From the NCBI GenBank assembly GCA_019307065.1, contig JAFDKH010000033.1, positions 1 to 32,978 of the forward strand: a stretch of 32,978 nt of DNA. Direction: 5' to 3'. The DNA is from Deltaproteobacteria bacterium (GTDB lineage: Bacteria > Myxococcota > B64-G9). The stretch's first letter is position 1. Every line of letters starts with the position of its first letter. This document shows, piece by piece, positions 1 to 8,126 of the stretch. The notes beneath the pieces are model-generated. The model searched no databases and was not told the origin of the DNA. It saw only the letters and a list, made by a program, of their open reading frames with translations. Position numbers and translations under genes: made by a program.

Positions 1-1116
1 TTCAACCGCAAGGTCTTGGCCGAGCGGGCCGAGCAGTCCCACTGGCGCTATTTGGAGATTCTACCGGTTTCGAAAAGGCCGAAAAGCCTGCACCCGCGTG
101 TCGGCTGGACCCCGTTGTACGACTTGCCCGAGCTGGCCGAATCGATCGGCCTCGGCCGCTTGTGGATCAAGGACGACGGGATCAACCCGTCGGCCTCGTT
201 CAAAGATCGGGCTTCGAGCGTTGGCGTTGCCAGGGCCATCGAAGGCGGGCGTAAAATTATCACGGCTGCCTCGACCGGCAATGCGGCCTCATCGGTTTCG
301 CTGTTTGCCGCTTGTGCCAAGATCCAAGCCGTTATTTTTGTGCCTGAAACAGCTCCGCAGGCCAAGATTGCCCAGCTTCTAATGTTCGGGGCCGACGTGC
401 TGGCAGTTCGCGGCAGCTACGATCAAGCCTTCGATTTATGTTTGGAAGTTGCCAACACTCAAGGATGGTACTGTCGCAATACGGCCGTCAATCCCTACCT
501 GGGCGAGGGTAAGAAAACAGCCGCCCTGGAGATATGTGAGCAACTCGATTTCGAGCCGCCCGAGGCCGTAGTGGTCAGCGTCGGCGACGGCTGCATAATC
601 GGCGGGTTGTGGAAGGGCTTTTGCGATATGCACAAGCTGGGCATGATCGATCGGCTGCCGCGTATCTACGGAGTCCAGGCCGAAGGCTCGGCCCCGCTGG
701 TGGCCGCCTTCGAACGCGGCGACAAAGTTGCTTCGCCGATCGACAATGCGGCTACCCTGGCCGATTCGATCTGTGTCGGTCAGCCGCGCGATCACATCAA
801 GGCCCTCAGGGCGGTCAATCAGTCCAAGGGCGCCATGCTGGCAGTTCCCGATCAGGCCATCCTGAACGCCATGCAGCGCCTGGCCCGTGAAGCGGGTGTT
901 TTTGCCGAACCGGCCGGGGCGACCGGTTTTGCAGGCTTAGAAAAACTCGTTGCCGGCCGGGCGATTTCAAAAGACGAACGAGTGGTTTGCCTGGTGACCG
1001 GCAATGGACTGAAAGATGTGGCCACCGCGATCAAGGCCGTTGATCGTAAACCCTATCCAATCGACCCCAACCCGCAAGCGGTTAATCAGTGGCTCGCACA
1101 AAAAGGCTCGAACTGA
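1..1116 (+). CDS. thrC: Threonine synthase, 5' end cut by window edge
   Basis: PLP enzyme that converts O-phosphohomoserine to threonine in the cytoplasm, the last step of threonine synthesis. The frame is open from base 1 and the first possible start (TTG at 16) has no ribosome site, so the gene begins upstream of the window. The visible part starts near the WRY...LP region typical of the family, then WTPLYDL, then SASFKDRA, whose Lys (codon 68 from the window edge) is the expected Schiff-base lysine. A Ser/Gly-rich loop (AASTGNAASS) and a C-terminal VCLVTGNGLKD segment fit the fold-type II phosphate- and PLP-binding loops. The usual N-terminal 40 or so residues, often Cys-containing, are missing. 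Only 3 bases separate it from the next gene. Family is confident; the choice of threonine synthase over other fold-type II enzymes rests on the overall pattern. Confidence 0.9.
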   Translation, partial: FNRKVLAERAEQSHWRYLEILPVSKRPKSLHPRVGWTPLYDLPELAESIGLGRLWIKDDGINPSASFKDRASSVGVARAIEGGRKIITAASTGNAASSVSLFAACAKIQAVIFVPETAPQAKIAQLLMFGADVLAVRGSYDQAFDLCLEVANTQGWYCRNTAVNPYLGEGKKTAALEICEQLDFEPPEAVVVSVGDGCIIGGLWKGFCDMHKLGMIDRLPRIYGVQAEGSAPLVAAFERGDKVASPIDNAATLADSICVGQPRDHIKALRAVNQSKGAMLAVPDQAILNAMQRLAREAGVFAEPAGATGFAGLEKLVAGRAISKDERVVCLVTGNGLKDVATAIKAVDRKPYPIDPNPQAVNQWLAQKGSN

Positions 1117-1119
1117 CCA

Positions 1120-1989
1120 ATGACCGTGCTTTTGGCAATCCTGCTGCTGCAGGCCGGACCGGCTCCGCGCGATATTGGCCTGTCTGTCTTGCCCCAAAAC
1201 CCGGTCCAGGGGCAGCTGTTGATCATCGAAGTCAGCGGAGCCTTGCCGGGTGACACGGTCAAGGGCACTTTCGGCAAGCGCAAATTGCGTTTTTACCTGG
1301 ACAAGCTCTCGCGGGTACGCGCTTTAACTTCGGTTGAACTTTCGCAAAGGCCCGGGCAAGTCTCTTTGACAATCGAGGTTGTTCTGCCGGATGGCGAAAA
1401 AGTGATCAAGGGCCTGGCCGTACAGGTGAGGGCCGGCGAGTTCGACGAAATTAATTTGAGGGTCAACCCGAAGTTTGTTACCCCCCCCAAACGTGTACAA
1501 GCCCGGATAAAGCGCGAAAGGCAAGCCATTCAGCAGTTGTGGCAACGCAAGGCGACTTGGCGCAAATGGAGCGGGTCATTCGTTTGGCCGCGCAAAGATC
1601 AAATTTGTTCGCGTTTCGGCGTCAAACGCATGTTCAATAAAAAACAAAAGAGCCGTCACTACGGAGTCGACATCGACGGAAGAGTCGGCGGCCATATAAG
1701 AGCTATCGGAGCCGGCCGGGTGATCATGAAGAGCGATCGCTTCTATTCCGGTGGGACGCTGATCATCGACCACGGCTTGAAACTGTACTCGCTTTATTTT
1801 CACCTGTCCGGGTTTCTAGTCAGCGAGGGTGATCTTGTGGACAAGGGTCAGCTGATTGGTAAAGTCGGCCGGACGGGTCGGGTGACCGGCCCACACCTGC
1901 ATCTGAGTACAAAAATAGAAGACGTGAATTTCGACCCGCTCAGCCTGTTGGAAGCCGATCTTTTTGAAGAAGCACAGGTGGCCCCGTGA
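1120..1989 (+). CDS. M23-family (LytM-type) metallopeptidase, exported
   Basis: Probable zinc endopeptidase or scaffold acting on peptidoglycan in the periplasm. The protein is 289 residues and starts with a short hydrophobic segment (MTVLLAILLLQAGPAP) that looks like a signal sequence or anchor. Residues about 20-110 form a beta-rich N-terminal region, followed by a basic linker. The M23 domain fills the C-terminal 130 residues: HYGVD (His180, Asp184) and HLH (His259, His261) supply the expected zinc and catalytic residues, with GTLIIDHG and SLYFHLSG between them, so the site appears intact. It starts 3 bases after threonine synthase and overlaps the phosphoesterase start by 4 bases, so the three are probably co-transcribed. 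An 8-base C run (1481-1488) lies inside the gene but the frame is intact. Confidence 0.85.
   Translation: MTVLLAILLLQAGPAPRDIGLSVLPQNPVQGQLLIIEVSGALPGDTVKGTFGKRKLRFYLDKLSRVRALTSVELSQRPGQVSLTIEVVLPDGEKVIKGLAVQVRAGEFDEINLRVNPKFVTPPKRVQARIKRERQAIQQLWQRKATWRKWSGSFVWPRKDQICSRFGVKRMFNKKQKSRHYGVDIDGRVGGHIRAIGAGRVIMKSDRFYSGGTLIIDHGLKLYSLYFHLSGFLVSEGDLVDKGQLIGKVGRTGRVTGPHLHLSTKIEDVNFDPLSLLEADLFEEAQVAP
1481..1488 (+). repeat. C8 homopolymer inside the M23 peptidase gene
   Basis: Eight consecutive C residues encode the end of a Thr codon and two Pro codons (TPP) in the linker before the M23 domain. The frame is continuous as given. Such a run is a slippage-prone site biologically and in sequencing. Confidence 0.8.
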
Positions 1990-4361
1990 AAGTCTCAGCG
2001 ACTATTGTGAGCCTGGTGTTGATCGGGCTGGCTCCGGCCGCCCGAGCCGGCACCCCGCGCCTGGCCGATCCCGAGTATTTGGGCCGGCCGCTGCAATCAC
2101 AAACCGAACCGCCCCAGGTGAAACTGGATTCTATAATTGCGCCGACTTCATCGGCTCCGGCTTTGGTTGCCTGGGGTGAATCGTTTGAAATTAGTGTGCT
2201 GTTGCCGGCCGGAGTCGAGCCGGGAGATCCGCGCGACTGGTTGATAGCCCTGAGCACACGGACCAAGGGCCCCTATGACAAGCTGATTGGTCAACCGGTC
2301 AGTATGCGTTTTCCACTCTCGGTCAAGGCCGTCAAAAAAGGTCGCGGCGGTTCGGCTGAGCTGGAAGTTGATTTGCCGGCTAGAGCCCCGCGCGATGTCT
2401 ACCATCTCGAACTGGCCGGCCCGAGCGGCGTACGGGCCCGGCGTTTGTACGCCGTACGCGTTCTGGGCGAGGCCGCTCGGCGAGATAAGCTGAGTTTCGT
2501 GCTGATCGCCGACAGCCAGTTGAGGGATCCTTCGACTCATTTCTCGGGGGCCGACTTCAACAACGGCGCCTATCCGCGGCGCGGTGACAACGATGCCGAG
2601 ATCATGTTCAACCAACAGCTGGATGAGATTGCTTTCTTCGACCCCGACTTCGTGCTCTATATTGGTGACCTGGTTTTTGGTTTAGATTATCGCCAAGAGT
2701 ATCAATCGACTCTGTCGTTATGGTGGCAAAAGGCGCTGGCGACCTACATGGTGCCCGGCAATCATGACGGCCTGGCGTTGTACGAACTGGCCTTGAAAGA
2801 AGGCTGGTGGCTGGAAGCGCTCAAGAGCGTGCGTTGCGCAAAATATGTAATCGACGGCGATGTGACTGCCGCGGCGGTTTTTCAAGTCTTGACCTGCCTA
2901 TTCGGCGATCTGAAAAATATGCTTTTTGAGGACCTGGCCCAGGACGGCCTGGACTACTGGCACAGGTTGCTGGGACCGACCGACTTCTCGTTCGATGCAG
3001 GCAAATTTCATTTTGTGGGCGTCAACTCCTACTCCGGCACGCCCGAGCGGCGGCATGCTTTTGTAATCGGGTTGGGCTTCATTGGTATCGACCTGGGGGC
3101 GGCCACGGTAGACAACTACGGCGGCAGCTTGACGACCGCCCAACTGGCCTGGCTCGATAAGGATCTCAAGGCAGCCAGGGCTCGTAAACTAAAAATTATA
3201 ATGTTTATCCATCATGACCCACGCGGTACCCGCGGCGAGGCTTGGGGACGCGGATATCACGCCAACCTGCCTTTCCCGACCGAGCCGTTGGGCCTCAGGA
3301 AGTTTCAGGAATGGAACTACGATAGCTCCGAATGGGATTCGGACCCCCAAGACGAACGCCAGGCCGAAACCCAGCAAAATAATACGGCGGTCGAGCTTCT
3401 GAAACTGATAGCCGGTTACGTTGACTATGTTTTCACCGGCCACATCCACGATGACGAAGACACGATCATCGAGGCCGGTCAGGAAATAGTGGTCGGCTCG
3501 AACATCCGGGCCAAGAACAAGCTTTACATCGTCAGAGTTACTACTGCCTCGGCCACGCCGGAGACTTCCGACGGCTATTGGGGCTATCGCTTGATGCGGA
3601 CCGAGAAAGACAAGCTCAAAGACATCGTTTACTACCCTGAGTGGAACTGGGCCTCGCTGCCGTCGGGAAATCTATGGGTAGTCGGCAGCGGGGTGCCCAG
3701 CACGGGTTTTATCAAGAAAATGGGCGGCGGGCTGTTATTCGCGGTGCACTCCGGTTTGCCCAGAAAATCCCAAGGACTACTGCGAGCCTATCTGCCCGAT
3801 GCGCCCGAAGGCTATCGCTTTCCGACCAGGGGCGGCCAGGTACATTTGCTGGATGTCGGTCGCGGAGAGGGCGGGCGCAATATCTACTACCTTCAGGTAA
3901 ACGTGCCGGCGGTACGCTCGGGCAAGATTCCAGTGCCCGAGGGCGAAGAGGAACACGTGCGCATCGAAGCCGAAAGGGCCGCCGGCAACCAGGCCCCGGT
4001 TGTCGAGTTTAGCAACGCCGACGACGCCCAGCCGGGCATCCCCGTCAACTTCGACGGTTCACTTTCGAAAGATCCTGAAGGCAAGCCCCTGGTGCAGTAT
4101 GTCTGGGATTTCGGCGACGGTCAAAGCCAGCGCGGCCAAAAGGTCTCACACGTCTACGAAAAAGTTGGCGACTACACAGTCAGCCTGATTGCCATCGACG
4201 ACTGCGGTTCTTTCGCCGGTTACTCAACCCGCATCTCGGTCAGCCCGGCCAGTTCGTGCGGCCTGGGCTCTTCGGCCTGCGCGGCTACCTCGGCAACCTT
4301 CGTCTTGGTCGGTTTGGTCTTTGCCGGCTGGTGGCTGGTCAGGCGCAGAAAGAGAAGTTGA
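1986..4361 (+). CDS. Secreted calcineurin-like metallophosphoesterase with PKD domain and MYXO-CTERM-like tail
   Basis: Predicted cell-surface phosphoesterase of unknown substrate, 791 residues. GTG start overlaps the M23 stop by 4 bases. A clear signal peptide (about residues 1-22, ending AARA) is followed by a beta-rich N-terminal domain. The metallophosphoesterase domain shows the dinuclear-metal motifs in order: IADSQ (Asp176), IGDL (Asp228), PGNHDG (Asn259-Asp261), FIHHD (His409) and GHIHDD (His486, His488). A PKD domain follows at about 670-755, with WDFGDG at 707. The C-terminus has two Cys (758, 765), a hydrophobic helix (about 770-785) and an RRRKR end, the layout of MYXO-CTERM-type sorting tails. 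The first metal motif is D-S rather than the usual D-x-H, a deviation seen in some subfamilies. Convergent with fbp, with 5 bases between stops. Confidence 0.87.
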   Translation: MKVSATIVSLVLIGLAPAARAGTPRLADPEYLGRPLQSQTEPPQVKLDSIIAPTSSAPALVAWGESFEISVLLPAGVEPGDPRDWLIALSTRTKGPYDKLIGQPVSMRFPLSVKAVKKGRGGSAELEVDLPARAPRDVYHLELAGPSGVRARRLYAVRVLGEAARRDKLSFVLIADSQLRDPSTHFSGADFNNGAYPRRGDNDAEIMFNQQLDEIAFFDPDFVLYIGDLVFGLDYRQEYQSTLSLWWQKALATYMVPGNHDGLALYELALKEGWWLEALKSVRCAKYVIDGDVTAAAVFQVLTCLFGDLKNMLFEDLAQDGLDYWHRLLGPTDFSFDAGKFHFVGVNSYSGTPERRHAFVIGLGFIGIDLGAATVDNYGGSLTTAQLAWLDKDLKAARARKLKIIMFIHHDPRGTRGEAWGRGYHANLPFPTEPLGLRKFQEWNYDSSEWDSDPQDERQAETQQNNTAVELLKLIAGYVDYVFTGHIHDDEDTIIEAGQEIVVGSNIRAKNKLYIVRVTTASATPETSDGYWGYRLMRTEKDKLKDIVYYPEWNWASLPSGNLWVVGSGVPSTGFIKKMGGGLLFAVHSGLPRKSQGLLRAYLPDAPEGYRFPTRGGQVHLLDVGRGEGGRNIYYLQVNVPAVRSGKIPVPEGEEEHVRIEAERAAGNQAPVVEFSNADDAQPGIPVNFDGSLSKDPEGKPLVQYVWDFGDGQSQRGQKVSHVYEKVGDYTVSLIAIDDCGSFAGYSTRISVSPASSCGLGSSACAATSATFVLVGLVFAGWWLVRRRKRS

Positions 4362-4366
4362 TTGAG

Positions 4367-5446
4367 CTATTTGCCCGGGTGCTCTTTACAGAATTTTTTG
4401 TAGAGCTCGACTTCTTGTTTGTTGCCGACCACGATCGGAGTGCGCTGGTGCAACTCGGTCGGTTCGATATCGCAAATATCCTGGGTGCCGGTGGTCGCCG
4501 CGCCTCCGGCCTGCTCGGCCAGCCAGGCCATCGGTGAGCATTCATATAACAGCCTGAGTTTGCCGTTGGGGTTCTTTTCATCGGCCGGGTACATAAAAAC
4601 TCCGCCGTAGAGCAGGTTGCGATGAAAGTCAGCCACCATCGAGCCGATGTAACGTGAGGAAACCTTGTCATAGCGTTCGTCTTCGTCGTTGAAGCGGATG
4701 TGATCTGCGTACTTGCGGGTCGCTTTGTCCCATTTGTTATAGTTGGTTTCGTTGGCCGAGAAACATTTGCACTGGTCGGGAAAACGCATATCGGGATGCG
4801 ACAAGACGTACTCGCCGACTTCCGGATCGAGAGTGAAACCATGCACACCGTCACCGGATGAATAGACAAACATGGTGCTCGAACCGTAGACGACGTAACC
4901 CGCGGCTAGTTGCTTGTAGCCCGGCTGCAAGAAGTCGACCAGTTCGCAAGAGCCCCATTTGGTCACTCGCCGGTGAATCGAGAAGATCGTGCCGATTGTC
5001 ACGTTGGCGTCAATGTTGGATGAGCCATCCAGCGGGTCGAACAATATGACGTAAGTATCGTTCTCGTCCGGGTGGGGCGGCAGGCGCATGACGTCTTCTT
5101 CTTCTTCGGAGGCCAGACCGGCTACGGCCGGCAGCCAGCCTAAAGTGTTCATCATCAACTCATGTGACAGGACATCGAGCTTCATTTGCTCTTCGCCCTG
5201 AACGTTGACATTGCCTTGCTTGCCCAGAACGTTGGTCAGTCCGGCCCTTTGAACTTTCGATTCGATGATTTTCGAAGCCACCCCGATTCTTCTCAGGATG
5301 TCGGCAAAGAACCCGCGGCTTTCCGGATGCAGATGTTGCTCGTTGGCGATGCAGCTCTCGAGCGTTTTAAAACCTTTGAACTCGTCAAACTCTCGGACTA
5401 CTTCGCGTTTTTTGGAGTCGACTCCCTTATTTTGCTTATCCCCCAT
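4367..5446 (-). CDS. fbp: Class I fructose-1,6-bisphosphatase
   Basis: Hydrolyses fructose 1,6-bisphosphate to fructose 6-phosphate in gluconeogenesis; cytoplasmic. The protein is 359 residues, slightly longer than the usual 330-340 because of a charged N-terminal extension (MGDKQNKGVDSKKREVV). The FBPase signature FDPLDGSSNIDANVTIGT, which carries the metal-binding Asp residues, is intact, as are YGSSTMFVYSSGDGVHGF and the C-terminal YECSPMAWLAEQAGG. The ATG at 5446 is chosen because an AGAGGG ribosome site lies about 8 bases upstream; a TTG 21 bases earlier has none and would place that ribosome site inside the gene. Probably monocistronic. The product name is secure. Confidence 0.96.
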   Translation of the reverse strand: MGDKQNKGVDSKKREVVREFDEFKGFKTLESCIANEQHLHPESRGFFADILRRIGVASKIIESKVQRAGLTNVLGKQGNVNVQGEEQMKLDVLSHELMMNTLGWLPAVAGLASEEEEDVMRLPPHPDENDTYVILFDPLDGSSNIDANVTIGTIFSIHRRVTKWGSCELVDFLQPGYKQLAAGYVVYGSSTMFVYSSGDGVHGFTLDPEVGEYVLSHPDMRFPDQCKCFSANETNYNKWDKATRKYADHIRFNDEDERYDKVSSRYIGSMVADFHRNLLYGGVFMYPADEKNPNGKLRLLYECSPMAWLAEQAGGAATTGTQDICDIEPTELHQRTPIVVGNKQEVELYKKFCKEHPGK

Positions 5447-5566
5447 AAAAACAACCCTCTTAAACAATGAATACGATGGTTCGGACTATAACACATACGC
5501 CCAAATAAAATGCAAGCATCGCCAAAAAACCGTTTGAATGTCAGGAATGAGCGAAGAGAAGCCGGG

Positions 5567-6046
5567 TTACATACCGGAAAGCACCTTCCATTGGCCTGCT
5601 TCTTTGGCCAACTTCATCCGGTTGATGTCGTCTTTGAGTTGCCATTTCTCGCCGCTAGGCAACTTCATCAAATAGCGGGTGACAAAACGATAGTCGATGG
5701 TCGCCTGGTCCTCCTCGACTACCATGTCTTTGAGGGTAATATTCAGAGTACATTTTTCGACCAGATTGAAGTGTTCGCTGAAATGCTTGCGGATGCCTTC
5801 ATAGTCGTAATGGTCTTTTGTGTCCGAACTACCGCTGGTTTCGTAGAATTTCGACGAAGCCAGTTCAACCAGGGCATCCACGTCCTGTTTTTCAAATGCT
5901 TGCTGGAACTTCTCCAGGACCACGAGCAACGCCCGATTGTCGGGCGTGTCGGCTACCTCGATATTCATGCCTGGAATCATTTTCGGGCCACAACCGATGG
6001 TCAATATGCCGACCACGAACAATAAATACAATGAGATCTGCCTCAT
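5567..6046 (-). CDS. Small lipoprotein, possibly NTF2/SnoaL-like
   Basis: A 159-residue exported protein. The start at 6046 follows a strong AAGGAGG site; a longer reading to 6115 would bury the signal peptide. The N-terminus is a lipoprotein signal with lipobox TIGC and Cys19 as the acylation site. The rest alternates an Ala/Leu/Glu-rich helical part (NRALLVVLEKFQQAFEKQD) with beta strands (VVEEDQATIDYRFVTRY ... WKVLSGM), resembling the alpha+beta cone of the NTF2/SnoaL superfamily, which has many ligand-binding or structural members. I could not identify catalytic residues and the fold call is tentative. It diverges from the sigma-54 operon; fbp lies about 120 bases downstream on the same strand. 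Confidence 0.7.
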   Translation of the reverse strand: MRQISLYLLFVVGILTIGCGPKMIPGMNIEVADTPDNRALLVVLEKFQQAFEKQDVDALVELASSKFYETSGSSDTKDHYDYEGIRKHFSEHFNLVEKCTLNITLKDMVVEEDQATIDYRFVTRYLMKLPSGEKWQLKDDINRMKLAKEAGQWKVLSGM

Positions 6047-6270
6047 GCCGTCCTCCTTGCGGCCAGCATGTTGGTCGCAAAGTAATACTATGTCAAGAAA
6101 GCTACCTGATTGCACAACATTTGCCGAGGCCGCTCTATTCCCCGGCCTTGACTGACATCAATGTCGTACAGCTTTGATTAGGCTACCAAGAAGCAGGCTG
6201 TTTAGAAAGAGTTATAGTTTACTGAAAAATATAATGTTTTTAGTTCAGAGCGAGTAGCTTGTGTGATCCA

Positions 6271-6286
6271 TGGCACACTCTTTGCT
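6271..6286 (+). promoter_or_regulatory. Sigma-54 (RpoN) -24/-12 promoter
   Basis: TGGCAC (6271-6276), 5 bases, then TTGCT (6282-6286) matches the RpoN consensus TGGCAC-N5-TTGCW with the invariant GG and GC at the correct spacing. Transcription would start near 6297, giving a leader of about 35 bases to the ATG at 6332, with a GGGAGG ribosome site in between. The -24 box overlaps a short inverted repeat (GTGTG at 6261-6265 and CACAC at 6274-6278). AT-rich DNA lies upstream. Experimental activity is inferred. Confidence 0.72.
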
Positions 6287-6331
6287 AACTCCTGGTTCAG
6301 ATTCTAAAAACTGTAATTAGGGAGGTGTCAC

Positions 6332-8110
6332 ATGATGCGGCCAGGCCGTAGGGTTATTTTTTCGCTCGGATTAACGGCACTGTCTTGGATACTGGTGACC
6401 GGATGTGCCGGCTCAGGCTCGAGCATGGAGGGGCCACCCCCGAGCGATGGTGGCCATGACGGTGGCCCAAGCTGCAAAACAGACCAGGACTGCGGACCGG
6501 GTCTGGCTTGCCAGGCCGGACGCTGCGTCGTTGTGCCCGACGGTGGTACCCAAACCGACGCCGGGCCGCCCGAGGACGAGCATCTGGTATTCGGGCCCCC
6601 GGTTGGATCCGAAAACTATGTTTTCGTCGTCAATACGACACTAGGAACCGTGGCTAAAATCGATCCCGGCTCACTGGCCAACATCGAGGTAAGCTCCATT
6701 CCGGTTGGTCTGCGGCCGACGATTTTAGCGACTATTCCCGGGAGTGACAACGCCGTTGTCTTGAACGAGGGCTCGCGCTCGCTCTCGGTAATCGAAGCCG
6801 CCGAAGATCAAGACACGGTCATCGATGTTGAAATTGGGCAGCCGTATACATCTATGGTCTTGTCACCGGGCGGCCGCTGGGCGGTTGCCTTTTTTGACCA
6901 GAGTGAAGTCTGGACCGACCCGTCCAATTCGGCTTCCAAGATCGCCGTGGTCGATATCGATGCGGTTCTGGCCGGTGAAATCAAGGTCTACGAATTTGCA
7001 GTCGGCTATCGGGTCACCGATGTAATTTTCGATCGGCTCAACGGGCCACAGGGGCCCTTCGCATCACGACTGTTGATAGTCTCAAAAAGTGAGATTGCCG
7101 TGGCCGACCTCGGCTTGCTTCAAACCACCTGGATTCTTCCGCGGGTATGGATCGATAATCCGGATGCCGAAGTAGTCGAGGCTCGCGAGGTGCTTGCAAC
7201 TCCGGATGCGCGAATATTATTGTTTCGCAACTATAACACCGCCGAATTGACGATCGTCGACATGGAACAAGCCGAGTCGACTCGTTTGTTGCTGCACAGT
7301 GTACCGACTGACGTAGATCTTTCACCGGATGGCACCACGCTCGTAGCGGTTCAACGTTCGACGGGCATAGTCACCCGGGTGGACTTGAATTCAGACTTGT
7401 CCCGAGTGGTCGAACTGGATGGAGTTCGCTATTTCGATCCCGACGGTGACGGTCTGCCAGAACCCGATGACCTGACACACGTGTTGGCTCAGAATCCATA
7501 CGGAGAACCACTCAAAGTCGGTCAGGCCGAGTTGTTCACCACAGTCGACTTTCGCCTGGCGGCGGTCCTTTACACCAACGTGGATCGGACCGAAGAGATC
7601 TCGATAATTCAGCTGGACACCATGGAAATCACCTATCTGGGTCGCTTGATCAATAAACTAGTCGACTACGTTGTTATTTCGCCGTCGGCCAATACGGCCC
7701 TGGTTATCCATAGAGCCGAATACAATTCACCTGAAACCGATCCGGTCGAACGCGAGATCGATGCATTGTACGGGTACACCCTGGTTGATTTGCCCAGCCA
7801 GGCAACTTTTCAACAGGTCATCGAAGCGCCGGTCGGTCCTTTGTCATTCTCGCGCAGCGGGCGCTACGCCCTGTTGACCGTCTTTGATGATCATCTGGAA
7901 GTCAACGAATTGCATGTTGTCGATCTGTTTAGATTGACGCTTCAAATGGACTCGGTACCCTTAGAGGCCCTGCCGCTGTTCGTCGGCGCCCTGCCGGGCG
8001 GCGAGATCGGTTATGTGGCCCAAGAGCACGATTACGGCAAGATTACTTTTGTCGATATGGAAACCATGGCCAAGCGAGCCGTTACCGGCTACGAACTCAA
8101 CGCCGAATGA
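6332..8110 (+). CDS. Large lipoprotein with Cys-tag linker and beta-propeller-like body
   Basis: Predicted outer-membrane or surface lipoprotein of 592 residues; specific function not recognised. The signal peptide ends in lipobox VTGC (Cys25). A low-complexity linker rich in Gly, Asp and Pro encloses a Cys-rich tag (about residues 48-66, four Cys in the pattern D-C-x-x-G-x-x-C) of the type common in myxobacterial surface proteins. From about residue 85 onward, repeated beta-strand units such as YVFVVNTTLGTVAKIDP, NAVVLNEGSRSLSVIE and ALLTVFDDHLEVNELHVVDL look like YVTN/WD-type propeller blades. First gene after the sigma-54 promoter, with GGGAGG before the ATG; the next gene starts 16 bases after its stop. 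The two adjacent ATGs (6332, 6335) cannot be separated. Confidence 0.75.
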   Translation: MMRPGRRVIFSLGLTALSWILVTGCAGSGSSMEGPPPSDGGHDGGPSCKTDQDCGPGLACQAGRCVVVPDGGTQTDAGPPEDEHLVFGPPVGSENYVFVVNTTLGTVAKIDPGSLANIEVSSIPVGLRPTILATIPGSDNAVVLNEGSRSLSVIEAAEDQDTVIDVEIGQPYTSMVLSPGGRWAVAFFDQSEVWTDPSNSASKIAVVDIDAVLAGEIKVYEFAVGYRVTDVIFDRLNGPQGPFASRLLIVSKSEIAVADLGLLQTTWILPRVWIDNPDAEVVEAREVLATPDARILLFRNYNTAELTIVDMEQAESTRLLLHSVPTDVDLSPDGTTLVAVQRSTGIVTRVDLNSDLSRVVELDGVRYFDPDGDGLPEPDDLTHVLAQNPYGEPLKVGQAELFTTVDFRLAAVLYTNVDRTEEISIIQLDTMEITYLGRLINKLVDYVVISPSANTALVIHRAEYNSPETDPVEREIDALYGYTLVDLPSQATFQQVIEAPVGPLSFSRSGRYALLTVFDDHLEVNELHVVDLFRLTLQMDSVPLEALPLFVGALPGGEIGYVAQEHDYGKITFVDMETMAKRAVTGYELNAE

Positions 8111-8126
8111 GGATTCGAGGTGTGAC

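Noticed and set aside
4339-4869. Antisense open frame over fructose-1,6-bisphosphatase
   Set aside because: No ribosome site or motif, low-complexity Ser/Thr-rich translation, and overlap with a certain gene.
8013-8126. Upstream extension of the second propeller lipoprotein
   Set aside because: It overlaps the first lipoprotein and buries the lipoprotein signal; the ATG at 8127 with GAGG fits better.
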